From Symbiodinium natans (taxonomy: Eukaryota; Sar; Dinophyceae; Suessiales; Symbiodiniaceae), in contig CAJNDS010002159.1 of the NCBI GenBank assembly GCA_905221605.1, positions 310,001 to 374,000 on the forward strand: a stretch of DNA of 64,000 nucleotides, given 5' to 3'. A program made the position numbers and the translations under genes. The notes beneath the pieces were generated by a model. It ran no database searches and was not told the DNA's origin. It saw only the letters and a program-made list of their open reading frames with translations. Below, piece by piece: positions 34,148 to 43,669 of the stretch. Positions within the stretch are counted from its first letter, which is position 1, and every line of letters begins with the position of its first letter.

Positions 34148-34717
34148 GCTTCGGGTTCAGGGTTTAGGGTTCAGGGTTTAGGGTTTAGGGTTTCGGGTTT
34201 AGGGTTTCGGGTTTAGGCTTCAGGGTTGAGGGTTGTGGATTTAGGGGTTCTCAACCCGGAGCTCCTACCCGCTCAGGCCTAAAACGCCCCCAAAAAACGA
34301 GCGGCACTATGGTGCACGCTACCACGTTTGTCAGGGCCTTCATGTTGTAACGAGTCCTCGAGTTTTGCACGAACTTGCGGGGATGGGAGCGCAGGTTTCC
34401 AGTTTTTTGGTGTAGGGTTTAGGGTTTAGGGTTCGGGGTTATAGGGTTTAGAGTTTAGGGTTTAGGGTTTAGGGTTTTAAAGTTTAGGGTGGGCGTGCAT
34501 TCTCAGCTTCCTAGCTGATACAAAAACACAAGCTACCCAATACCCTTAAACCCCAAGCCCGAAACCCTAAACGAAACATACCCTAAACCCTAAACCCGAA
34601 ACCCTAAACCCTAAACGCAACATACCCATGCTTATTGAGTGGGACAGTGTATCCTTTCAAAGGCATCCCAGGTTTTCTAGAAAGCCTTGAGAACATGAAC
34701 CTCGTCCGGTGCGCGAG

Positions 34718-34765
34718 GACACCAGCAACGAGTTTGTGAAAGGTGTGAAGAAGCTCCTCGCGCAA
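34718..34765 (+). CDS. candidate exon
   Basis: GTGCGCGAG acceptor, then DTSNEFVKGVKKLLAQ in phase 0 and GC donor GCTATTCTTGG. CCCTAAA-like tracts precede it at 34560-34625. It may follow the exon at 34083, but that exon ends in phase 2, so an intermediate exon would be needed. Confidence 0.35.
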
Positions 34766-35145
34766 GCTATTCTTGGCATTTTTTGGCTTGGCCTTGAAAG
34801 TCTTCGGGGCTGGGCAGTTTGCCTTTATACCTTTTTAGCTATACATAATCCTATTACAGTTAGAAGGTATCCTGTTTGGGCTAGGGTATTCAGCCCTGAA
34901 GAAGTGGCTCCCAAAAACCCGATACATCCCACATCCCTGCAGTCACACCCACATATTCCTAAACCCGGGCCATGGATTCCCAATCCGCTGAGAATCTTGG
35001 AATCATTCCTCTAAAGGTAGTTTCATGGGCCCTTAATTTGGTCCCTAAGCCCTAAACGCTAAACCCTAAACCCTAAACCCTAAACCCTAAACCCTAAACC
35101 CTAAACCCTAACCCCCCCCCCTCGGCTCAAGATCAACCCAGTAGC
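34766..35145. repeat. spacer with CCCTAAA tract
   Basis: Non-coding. CCCTAAA array at 35052-35110 followed by poly-C at 35112-35121. A TTCATGGGCCCTTAATTTGG fragment at 35020 matches one arm of the MITE at 47104. Confidence 0.5.
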
Positions 35146-35211
35146 CTGAATCCACAGGCTCGTTCGAGAGCCGCTGCAAGAGCTCAATCGCGATCCGCTT
35201 TGGCGACTGGC
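35146..35211 (-). CDS. candidate minus-strand exon
   Basis: On minus: ATGTGAG acceptor, two split bases, QSPKRIAIELLQRLSNEPVD, S and one base, then GC donor GCTACTGGG leading to a poly-G and TTTAGGG tract. The amphipathic leucine-rich helix is strongly protein-like. It lies in order with two other minus exons at 37556 and 38422, but phase to the former does not match directly. Confidence 0.45.
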
Positions 35212-37252
35212 CTCACATTTGGTAAGGTGTACCCTAAACCCTAAACCTTAAACCCTAAACCCTAAACCCTAAACCCTAATTAAACCCTAATTAAACCCTA
35301 AACCCTCTTCAGGGTCCGGCGGTTGGGATCTTCGGCTTGAGGATGTGAGGACCACCTCGGAGCCAACATGAAGCCAGTATAACCCAAACCTCAAGCCTTT
35401 CGGGGCTTAGGGTTTAGGGTTTAGGGTTGCAGGGTTTAGGGTTTAGGGTTTAGGGTTTAGGGTTTAGGGTTTCATAGAGGTTCGAGGTTGGGCTGAGGGT
35501 CTGAAAGGTTTGGGGCATAGGGCTTCGTTTGTTCTTGTAAGCCCAGCGGTGCACTGTTGCCCATGCTCGCCCTAAACCCTAAACCCTAAACAAAAAACCC
35601 TAGACCAAAAAACCCTAAACCCTAAACCCCTGCACCGGTACACTCAACCCTAGAAATCTGTACACCCCAAACTTCGTGAGGCTATGGTAGGTAGGGGAAG
35701 CCTAGTGACCCAAACTGGCACCTTGTGAGTTTCAAGACAACCCTGCACAAGATTCAGGTGCTTAGTAGGGTTGGTAAGGGTTGAGGGTTTAGGGTTTAGG
35801 GTTTAGGGCTTAGGGTGCGGGTAGTTCTCTAAATTAGGGTCCCTAGCATTTACGGGCAAGGTGGATGGCATGCACTGGAGGCCCTTAAAACACTTCGTTT
35901 CAGGGTCCCAGCATACTTAAACGTTGACCTTCCTGCTGAACCTCCATCCATGTCGAACCCAAGCGGTTTCTAGCGACTAGCGATTAGGGTTTAGGGTCTA
36001 GAGTTTAGAGTTTAGGGTCAAGGCTTTCGGGTTTGGGATTCCCCTTGGTTAGGGTTGACGGTTTAGGGTTATAGGGGGTTACAACCCTAAACCCTAGACG
36101 CTAAACCCGGAATGTGTAAGGTTGTTTGGTCTTTAGGGTGGTAGCAGGGCGGGTAAGGGGTATAAGGAGGGACCTCTGGAAGGGACCCTTCGTCTTATTC
36201 CCCCTTATAGCCCCGACATATTACTTACGTAGTCCCTATATAGCTAAGTAGCCCCGGAAACATTGTCAGGGTGCCTTCAAAGGGTCCCTGCGTTAGTCCC
36301 TTGAGGGGATGTAAAGCTTTCCCAGCAAGGTACAGCTACCTGGCGTTTGTCTGTGCCATCTTCTTCGTCATCTTTCTGATGTTTGGGCCCCGTTGAGGCT
36401 GAGCGCTCCACTTGGGTGTCGAGCTGCGTTAGTTGTAAGTGTTTAGGGTTTAGGGTTTATGGTTCTTTGTTGACAACTTTCGACGTCTCTTGTTCTTGGT
36501 CTGTAGTGGTTGGCTTGATGGCGCAGGGGCCGTCGCATGTTTAATCCACGGCGTGCTGGTGAGGAGCAGGTGTTGTTTCAAAGCACCTCCCCAACACCAT
36601 GAGTTATCAACCGCCAAACCCAAAGTTTGGGGACTTCGGCCCTAACCCCTCGACACTCAAAGCCCTAAACCCTATTCCCTAGACCTCCCCGAACTAGGTA
36701 GCCTAAGACACCCCGTGAAGCCCCCCACAAGTCCCCATACAACGTAGAGAGATCCTAGAAACCCACTTCCAAGGGTTTAGGGTTTAGGGTTTAGGGTTTA
36801 GGGTTTAGGGTTTAGGGTTTAGGGTTTAGGGTTGGTTATGCCATACTCTAAAGCACCACATGCAGCGCGTCGATATGCAAGGAGTTTTCCCATGATCCGA
36901 TAGGTCCGGGTGAGTCCTGCTCTGCACACGGATGCCCCCCTTTCGATTCTCACATTAGGGTTTAGGGTTTAGGGTTTAGGGTTTAGGGTTTAGGGTTTAG
37001 GGTTTAGGGTTTAGGGTTTAGGGTTTAGGGTTTAGGGTTTAGGGTTCAGCGCCACCACCGCACGAACGGCGCATTGTTGGGGCTCAGGGTTTTGGGTTTG
37101 CAATAGGAGTGAAGCTTTTGCCGTCAGGGCCAGACTTGGGGTTTAGGGTTCGGGGCTTTTAGGTTTCAGTTTTAGGGTTTTGGGGCAAAAGATTTTTCGG
37201 CGAAGGGTTCAGTTGCGGCTTGTGGTTTGGGATCCAGGGTTTCAAGTTTTTC

Positions 37253-37319
37253 GGGACGTTCCCCCCTTATACTACTGGGACTATAGTACCCCCCAGTAGG
37301 GAAACAGGGGAACATCCCA
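37253..37319. mobile_element. MITE-like family 1 copy, internally deleted
   Basis: GGGACGTTCCCCCCTTATAC and GGACTATAGTACCCC, ending in GGGGAACATCCC. The central part is shorter than in the 2043 copy. Confidence 0.65.
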
Positions 37320-37435
37320 AGTTGAAAGGTTTTGGGGATGTAGGGTTCCGGTTCCAAGTTAGACCTCGTCATCCCAAAACCCCTTGGAAGCCCGCCAATA
37401 ACGCAGCATCCCAAAACTCTAACCCTGAACCCTAA

Positions 37436-37543
37436 ACCCTTAAACCCTTAAACCCTTAAACCCTTAAACCCTTAAACCCTTAAACCCTTAAACCCTTAAA
37501 CCCTTAAACCCTTAAACCCTTAAACCCTTAAACCCTTAAACCC
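37436..37543. repeat. homogeneous 8-bp telomere-variant array (TTAAACCC)n
   Basis: About 13 uninterrupted copies of an octamer that differs from CCCTAAA by one extra T. Flanking repeats are the normal heptamer. Confidence 0.95.
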
Positions 37544-37555
37544 TAAACCCTACAC

Positions 37556-37621
37556 CAAGAACGCAACAAAGTCAAGCAGCATGACCTTGCAGGGCACCTG
37601 GGCTCCCCTCTCGTGCCGCAC
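37556..37621 (-). CDS. candidate minus-strand exon
   Basis: On minus: ATGACCGAAG acceptor, then VRHERGAQVPCKVMLLDFVA and FL, 22 codons in phase 0, ending at GT donor GTGTAGGG. A TTAAACCC array lies on its downstream side (reading minus) and CCCTAAA on its upstream side. Phase 0 at both ends fits the exon at 38422. Confidence 0.45.
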
Positions 37622-38421
37622 CTTCGGTCATAGGGTCCCCCAAACCTCGTTCTCGAAGGGTTGTTTAGGGTTTAGGGTTTAGGGTTTAGGGTTTAGGGTT
37701 CAGGGTTTAGGGTTTAGGGTTCAGGGTTTTTGCGTACTCCCAAGATTCTATGACTTGTATAGCGCGGTACCCCTTCAGGGGGAAGGTTTGGGGACGCGCC
37801 CGATGACTAGAGACCTCATACTCGCATCCTCCCCGCCGGAGAAGAAAAGTTGCGCCTGCGCGTGGTCCTCGGGCTCACAGTCCAAGCCATAGGAAATTCT
37901 AGAAACCCCAAAAAGTGAACCTCGGAACCCCTGAAAACCCCTGACACCCTTGGCATACAATGAGAAAGGGGAAGAGAGAGAATACATAATTTAACCCTGA
38001 ACCCTAAACCCTGAACCCTAAACCCTAAACCCTAAACCCTGATTTCAGACAACAAGACAAAAGGGGGATGGAATGTGCCATGCCGCCGGAGAGTTAGTCG
38101 GCTCGGGGATTTAGATTCGTTGGTTCGCTGCTGGCACGATCCGCAAGCCCTGAAGCCTGAATCTTACTTGTAAAACCTTAAAGCCGTAAAGCCCAACCCT
38201 TAGAAACCCTGAGCCCTAAGCCCCCTAAACCCTAAACCCCACACCCTACACCCTAAACCCCAAATCCTAAACCCTAAACCCTAAACCCTAATCCCTACAC
38301 CCTACACCCTACACCCTACACCCTAACCCCAAACCCTCGAAAGCCCGAAGCCGTAGTAAGCGAGACCATCCTCGCTCTGTCGGGATCCCTAAACCCTAAA
38401 CCCTAAACCCTACTCTAAAGC
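37622..38421. repeat. probable minus-gene intron with telomeric tracts
   Basis: TTTAGGG at 37668-37725, CCCTAAA at 37993-38040, and a homogenised CCCTACA array at 38290-38324. An open frame at 37775-37987 on minus is not convincing. Confidence 0.5.
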
Positions 38422-38487
38422 GTTCGAAGCACGAGGCGGGGCACCGCCCTTGCCGCCACGGCCGACTGGCTCTTGCAGGAGGTCTGG
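38422..38487 (-). CDS. candidate minus-strand exon
   Basis: On minus: GACTGAAG acceptor, then PDLLQEPVGRGGKGGAPPRA and SN, 22 codons, ending at GC donor GCTTTAGAGTAGGG and a TTTAGGG tract. The Gly/Pro-rich basic stretch is linker-like. It is the first of three minus-strand islands (38.5, 37.6, 35.2 kb) that probably belong to one gene, tail to tail with the SH3b-like gene. Confidence 0.4.
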
Positions 38488-40157
38488 CTTCAGTCCCGTT
38501 GGATAGGATTTAGGGTTTAGGGTTTAGGGGGTTTCGGGGTTAGGGTCTGGGGGTTAGGGTCTGGGGTTTGGGGTTTGGGGTTTGGGGTTTGGGGTTTGGG
38601 GTTTAGGGCTAGGGTGGAAGGTTTGGTGCTCACGACACTGTGACGAAGTTCACACAAAAGGTATTGTGCCTACCGCGAGGGACACGGTAAAGGAGCAACA
38701 TGTATCCAAACATGCCCAGTAAATAACTGCCAATACATGTCGACACATCTCCCCTAAACCCAAAACCCTAAACCCTGAACCCTGAACCCTAAACCCTAAA
38801 CCCTAAACCCTAAACCCCTTCCTTAACACGTTAAGGGCAAAAAGGTATTTTCCGCCTGCGCCAAGTACAGCCCCGCAGGGCCAAGAAGCCCCCGACAGCC
38901 AGGTGCAGATGGTTCTAGACTTCAGGTCCCTATTCGGGTTTAGGGTTTAGGGTTTAGGGTTTAGGATTTAGGGTTTAGGGTTTAGGGTTTAGGGCTTTTT
39001 GAAGAACGAGCCTCCTCACAGACGACACGTCTAAGGGGACTCTGATTTCGAACAACCCTCAGCCCTGAAAAATAGAAGGGATGCTCCAAATTATGATTTT
39101 GGGGGGGCCTGCTATGATAATACGGAGCCCAAAAATCCCTAAGCCTCAGCCCTATACAAACCCAACAGGGCCGCCCCCATATCCTACGAGGCTTCGCCAG
39201 CACCCGGCATTGACTCGACTCCGCTGGGTCCCCAGAAAGGTTTAGGGTTTAGGGTTTAGGGCTTAGGGCTTAGGGTTTAGGGTTCGAAGGGTGTAGAGTT
39301 TTGGGGGTCTTGGCTTCAGGGGTTAGGGTTTTGAGATTCAGGGCGCAGGTTACCCTAAACCCTAAACCCTCAACCCTATCAACCCTATCAACCCTAAAAA
39401 CCCTCAAAACCCTCAAAACCCTCAAAACCCTAAACCGATTGGCGTGCCTTGCTCTTATTCCGCTCTGGGTCACGCTCTCTATGTACAAGTGATGCTTTAG
39501 GAGGTGAAACTTCGACCTTCACGAAAAACAGTTGGGTTTAGGGTTTAGGGTTTGGGGTTTAGGGTTTGGGGTTTGGGGTTTGGGGTTTGGGGTTTAGGGA
39601 TCCCGAAAGAGTCTTCGAGCCCTCAGTTGCAGGCTCTCCGGCGGGACGGGGGGGCCTTGTGGTGGTTTTCGTATTTTGAGTTCGCTGGTTGGATTTAGGG
39701 TTTAGGGTTTAGGGTTTCCGGTCTAGGGTAAACTGCCTTATGCCTTGTCCTGTATTAATAACCATCTTGAGCCCTAAAACCTAAACCCTAAACCCTAGAC
39801 CCTGAACCCTCGCAGAGTTTTGGCTAAGACGGGAGTAGGCCTCGGGGTTGAGGTGGAAGATATCTGTGCTGAGTGGGCTGCAAACGGATAGTTCTCTAGG
39901 GTCCCTCATTTTCGTATAGCCCGCCTAAACCCTAGACCCTAAACCCTCTAACCCTAACCCCTTCACCCTAAACCCTAAACCCTAAACCCTAAACAGGGTA
40001 GTTGAGTACGAAGCCTAAAGCCTTGGGTCTGCAAGACCGAGCGCATCCCCACAATAATCTGGTGAGACTTCTGGCTTCCCTAAACCCTAAACCCTAAACC
40101 CTAAACCCTAAACCCTAAACCCTAAACCCTAAACCCTAAACCCTAAACCCTACACAG
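38488..40157. repeat. telomeric tracts without a firm gene
   Basis: TTTGGGG variant array at 38560-38610, TTTAGGG at 38936-38995, 39240-39290 and 39535-39600, CCCTAAA at 40080-40152. CCCTCAAAA variants lie at 39395-39432. Nothing codable with confidence. Confidence 0.5.
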
Positions 40158-40212
40158 GATGTCGAAGCACATGCTCCGGGAGGTTGAGAAGCTCTTCGTG
40201 AATGTAGAGAAG
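40158..40212 (+). CDS. candidate exon
   Basis: CCCTACACAG acceptor directly after a CCCTAAA array, one split base, then MSKHMLREVEKLFVNVEK, followed by GT donor and a TTTAGGG tract. Helical, charged peptide. The start ATG could be a true start codon, but the acceptor context suggests an internal exon. Confidence 0.4.
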
Positions 40213-40448
40213 GTGCCTTTACGGTTAGGGTTTAGGGTTTAGGGTTTAGGGTTTAGGGTTTAGGGTTTAAGGTTTAGGGTTTAGGGTTTAGGGTTTAGGG
40301 TTTAGGGTTTAGGGTTTAGGGTTTAGGGTTTAGGGTTCAACCCGCCACACCCGAAACCATCCCATTCAAGCCTCAGAGTCTAAACTATGGAAACTCATGC
40401 CAAGCGTCGATGTCCTTCTCGGGGCCCGGCAAACCCCTAATGTCTGTA

Positions 40449-40552
40449 AACCCTACCCAAAGGCTCCAATGTAGTTCCTTTTCGGGGTTAGTTATAGGGG
40501 ACTCTGGTATACTACCCCAAAGAGGTACTACACAGGAGCCTTTGGGTAAACC
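40449..40552. mobile_element. MITE-like palindrome with about 45-bp arms
   Basis: AACCCTACCCAAAGGCTCC at the left is mirrored by GGAGCCTTTGGGTAAACC at the right. The internal arms (ATGTAGTTCC..TTCGGGGTTAGT against ACTACCCCAAAGAGGTACTA) also pair. Confidence 0.75.
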
Positions 40553-41248
40553 TTGAAGGGTTCCACGGTGTAGGGCTAAGAGGTTAGGGGGTTCAGGGTT
40601 GACGTCTAAGCCGATTAGAACCCCTACGCTCCAAAGGACTCTAGAACCTAGAGTTAGCGCCAGAAGTCACCACCACTTGGCATGAGGGTTTAGGGTTTAG
40701 GTCTACTTCGAGTTTCGGGTTCATCATATGGGGACTATGGGGTGCATACAGAGATTTCAGGGGCCCAGTCCTCCACTAAACCCTTACAACATGCCAACCC
40801 AAGCCTCAAACCCAGGAGGTGCTCTTGTGGGCTACCGAGGGTGCCGGGCCCTACTTTCTCGAGCTGATGGCGTGGGCCTTGGGCGCAGGGGCTTGACAGC
40901 GGAGGGTGTAGGGTCCTGTAGGCCTGGAGCTGCGCATAGAATAATAAGCATGTTGAAGGATACTCGTCATAAGCCACATGAAACCCATGCTTCATAATGT
41001 AAGCCATATGAAGCCCCATGTTTCAGGGTATACTAGTCATAATACTAGTCATAATCCATCATCCGCAAGTTTTTTGATGGATTCGGTTCAATGTCTGGCT
41101 TGCCAGAAACAGGCCAAGGGCGCATGGGGTGTCGTAGTCTATAGTTTAGGGTTTAGGGTTTAGGGTTTAGGGTTTAGGGTTGAGGGTTGAGGGTTCACAA
41201 GCACGCGGCAATCAACCCGAAGAGGCCCCCAAACTTAAGCCTGAAGGT

Positions 41249-41300
41249 TGGGATGTTTCCCCTTTATACTGACAGTCCTTACTAGGGAGTACAGTACCCC
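41249..41300. mobile_element. MITE-like family 1 fragment joined to telomere repeats
   Basis: GGGATGTTTCCCCTTTATAC and CAGTCCTTACTAGGGAGT, then an abrupt change to CCCTAAA repeats at about 41301. Confidence 0.6.
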
Positions 41301-43327
41301 AACCCTAAACCCTACACCCTACACCCTAAACCCTGAACACTAAACCCTAAACCCTAAACCCTAAACCCTAAACCCTAAACCCTAAACCCTAAACCCTAAA
41401 CCCTAAACCCTAACCCTTACAGAACTCTAAACCCCATTATATATACTCGTGGGTAAACCCTAAACGCGGTTTAGGGTTTTGGGTTTAGGGGTTAGGGTTT
41501 AGGGTTTAGGGGCTAGGGGTTGGGGTTTAGGGTTTAGGGTTTAGGGTTTAGGGTTTAGGGTTTAGGGAAGCAAAACAAAGCTTCGCCTTTGTCACCCAGA
41601 GGGATTTAGAGACTTTTTTAGAGTCGATTTTCCAAAACTAGCTGCGCTTCCGTGCTTAGGGCTTGGGGCTAGAGTGCGAATCTCTTTTTTGTGAAGCGTA
41701 ACCCTAAACCCTAAACCCCAAAGCCTAAACCCTAAACCCTAAACCCGAAACCCTAAACCCTAAACCCTGAACCCTAGCAGGCCTCAAACTGGCCCTTGTG
41801 GAGCATGCTGAACCGGGCAGGCGCGCGGGGCAGCTTGCGCTGCGTGTGTCCCTACACCCTGAAGCCTCAAAGGGTTTAGGGTTTAGGGTTCAGGGTTCAA
41901 CCCTAAACCCTAAGCCCCAAAGCCCTAAACCCCTAAAACTGCTGAAGCCCCTAAACCCCCAAAACCCTAAAGCCATAAATCACAAACCCTAAGCCCTGAG
42001 TCCCCCAAAGCCCAAGAAAGCCTAAAACCTCTCACCCAAACCCTAAACCCTAAACTCTAAGGTTCTACTTTGCCAGGCCAAAAGTGGCTATCCCAAACTC
42101 TAACTTTGCCAGGCCAAAAGTTGCTACGGACACTGGCCATCGACTGCCCCTTTGCTCCTGGACCAAGCTCGTGGAGGCGTCGCGCCCTCAAACATGGGGT
42201 TTAGGGTTTAGGGTTTAGGGTTTAGGGCGGCGCTTTGAATCGCAGGGCCGCAGGGTTTGGAGTTTAAGGACTTGGAGTTTAGGGTTTGGGGTTTATAGGG
42301 TTTATGGGGTTTATAGGGTTTACAGGGTTTATAGGGCTTACAACCCTAAACTCTAATCCCTAAACCCTAAACCCTAAACCCCTAAACCCCGAAACCCCTA
42401 AACCCCTAAACCCTAAACCCTACACCCTAAACCCTAAACCCCAAACCCTAAACCCTAAACCCTAAACCCTAAACCCTAAACCCTAAAGGGGCATGGAACC
42501 CAAGGTTCCCTAATTCCCCCCCCCCCCCCCCAAAGACTCCCTTCGGCCTCATGAAGGATATTGAGGTTCCCTAAAAGCCCTACTCCTCCATGAACCCCTT
42601 TAGGGTTTTAGGGTTTAGGGTTTAGGGTTTTAGGGTTTAGGGTTTAGGGTTTAGGGTTCAGGGTCCCCCAAGGACCCTACAGGTTTTAGGGCTTCGGGCT
42701 GGAGCGTGGGCTGAAGCAGGGCTTCGGAGGTTGGTTGAAACGTCGAGTCGTGCTTCTCTAAGTCGTTGAACATCATAAGAACAAACCCACCAGAAGACCC
42801 CAAAGCCCTAAACCCTCTTCCCCAAGAACCCTAAAACACTAAAACCCTAAAACCCTAAAACCCTAGAACCCTAAAACCCTAAAACCCTACAACCCTATAA
42901 CCCTAAACCCCTAAACCCCTAAACCCTATAACCCTATAACCCTATAACCCTAAACCCTAAGCCGATCTGCAAGGTGCAGGAAGGCTCACTGAGGAGATGC
43001 CGAAGGCGCGCAACTCCGGTGAAGCTTCGATGTGAGCAGATTCTCAAAGTGATGGTTTAGGGTTGAGGGTTTAGGGTTTAGGGTTTAGGGTTTACTGTCG
43101 CTTGTCAGGCACCCAAATGGGGGTTTACGAAAATATGGGACCCCCAAATCGTAAGGGCCTCAGTAAGGTACCCTGAATTTGAAACCCCCAAATATTCGGG
43201 GCCACCTTTTAATAAGCAACCCCCAAAAGAGACCATCATGTAGAGAATTGACCGTATGAGCCCGTGACTGAAGCCTACCATGTCCAGGAGGGCCCTAGTT
43301 CATCACCAACATGATCCCCTCAATAGA

Positions 43328-43590
43328 GCGCACACGCACACGCACACGCACACGCACACGCACACGCACACGCACACGCACACGCACACGCACACACACC
43401 CACACACACACACACACACACAAACACACACAAACACACACAAACACACACAAACACACACAAGCACACACAAGCACACACAAGCACACACAAACACACA
43501 CAAACACACACAAACACACACAAACACACACAAACACACACAAACACACACAAACACACACAAACACACACAAACACACACAAACACACA

Positions 43591-43667
<77 letters not shown>
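43328..43667. repeat. compound AC minisatellite
   Basis: (CACACG)n at 43328-43393, then (AC)n, then the 10-mer (CAAACACACA)n at about 43420-43590 with three CAAG variants in a row, then pure (AC)n to 43667. It joins directly to CCCTAAA repeats at 43667. All open frames across it are His/Thr or Cys/Val low complexity and not genes. Confidence 0.97.

Positions 43668-43669
<2 letters not shown>

Larger units (their letters stand above)
35212..37555. repeat. repeat-rich stretch, probable minus-gene intron
   Basis: CCCTAAA at 35231-35308, TTTAGGG at 35405-35470, 36773-36830 and 36955-37047. The 8-mer array TTAAACCC at 37436-37543. MITE family 1 at 37253-37319. An imperfect palindromic segment at 36140-36310 resembles one at 3028-3160. 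No gene supported. Confidence 0.5.
40213..43279. repeat. repeat-rich stretch; palindrome and coding-like fragments
   Basis: TTTAGGG at 40229-40336. Strong palindrome at 40449-40552. CCCTAAA at 41340-41415. The island 41782-41860 is open in two frames (LKLALVEHAEPGRRAGQLAL or ASNWPLWSMLNRAGARGSLR) after a TAGCAG acceptor. The island 42965-43050 is open (LQGAGRLTEEMPKARNSGEA). Frames could not be decided. CCCTAAAA octamers at 42847-42890; poly-C at 42519-42532. Confidence 0.5.

Noticed and set aside
43420-43590. CRISPR-like array
   Set aside because: Units are 10-bp low-complexity repeats without spacers.
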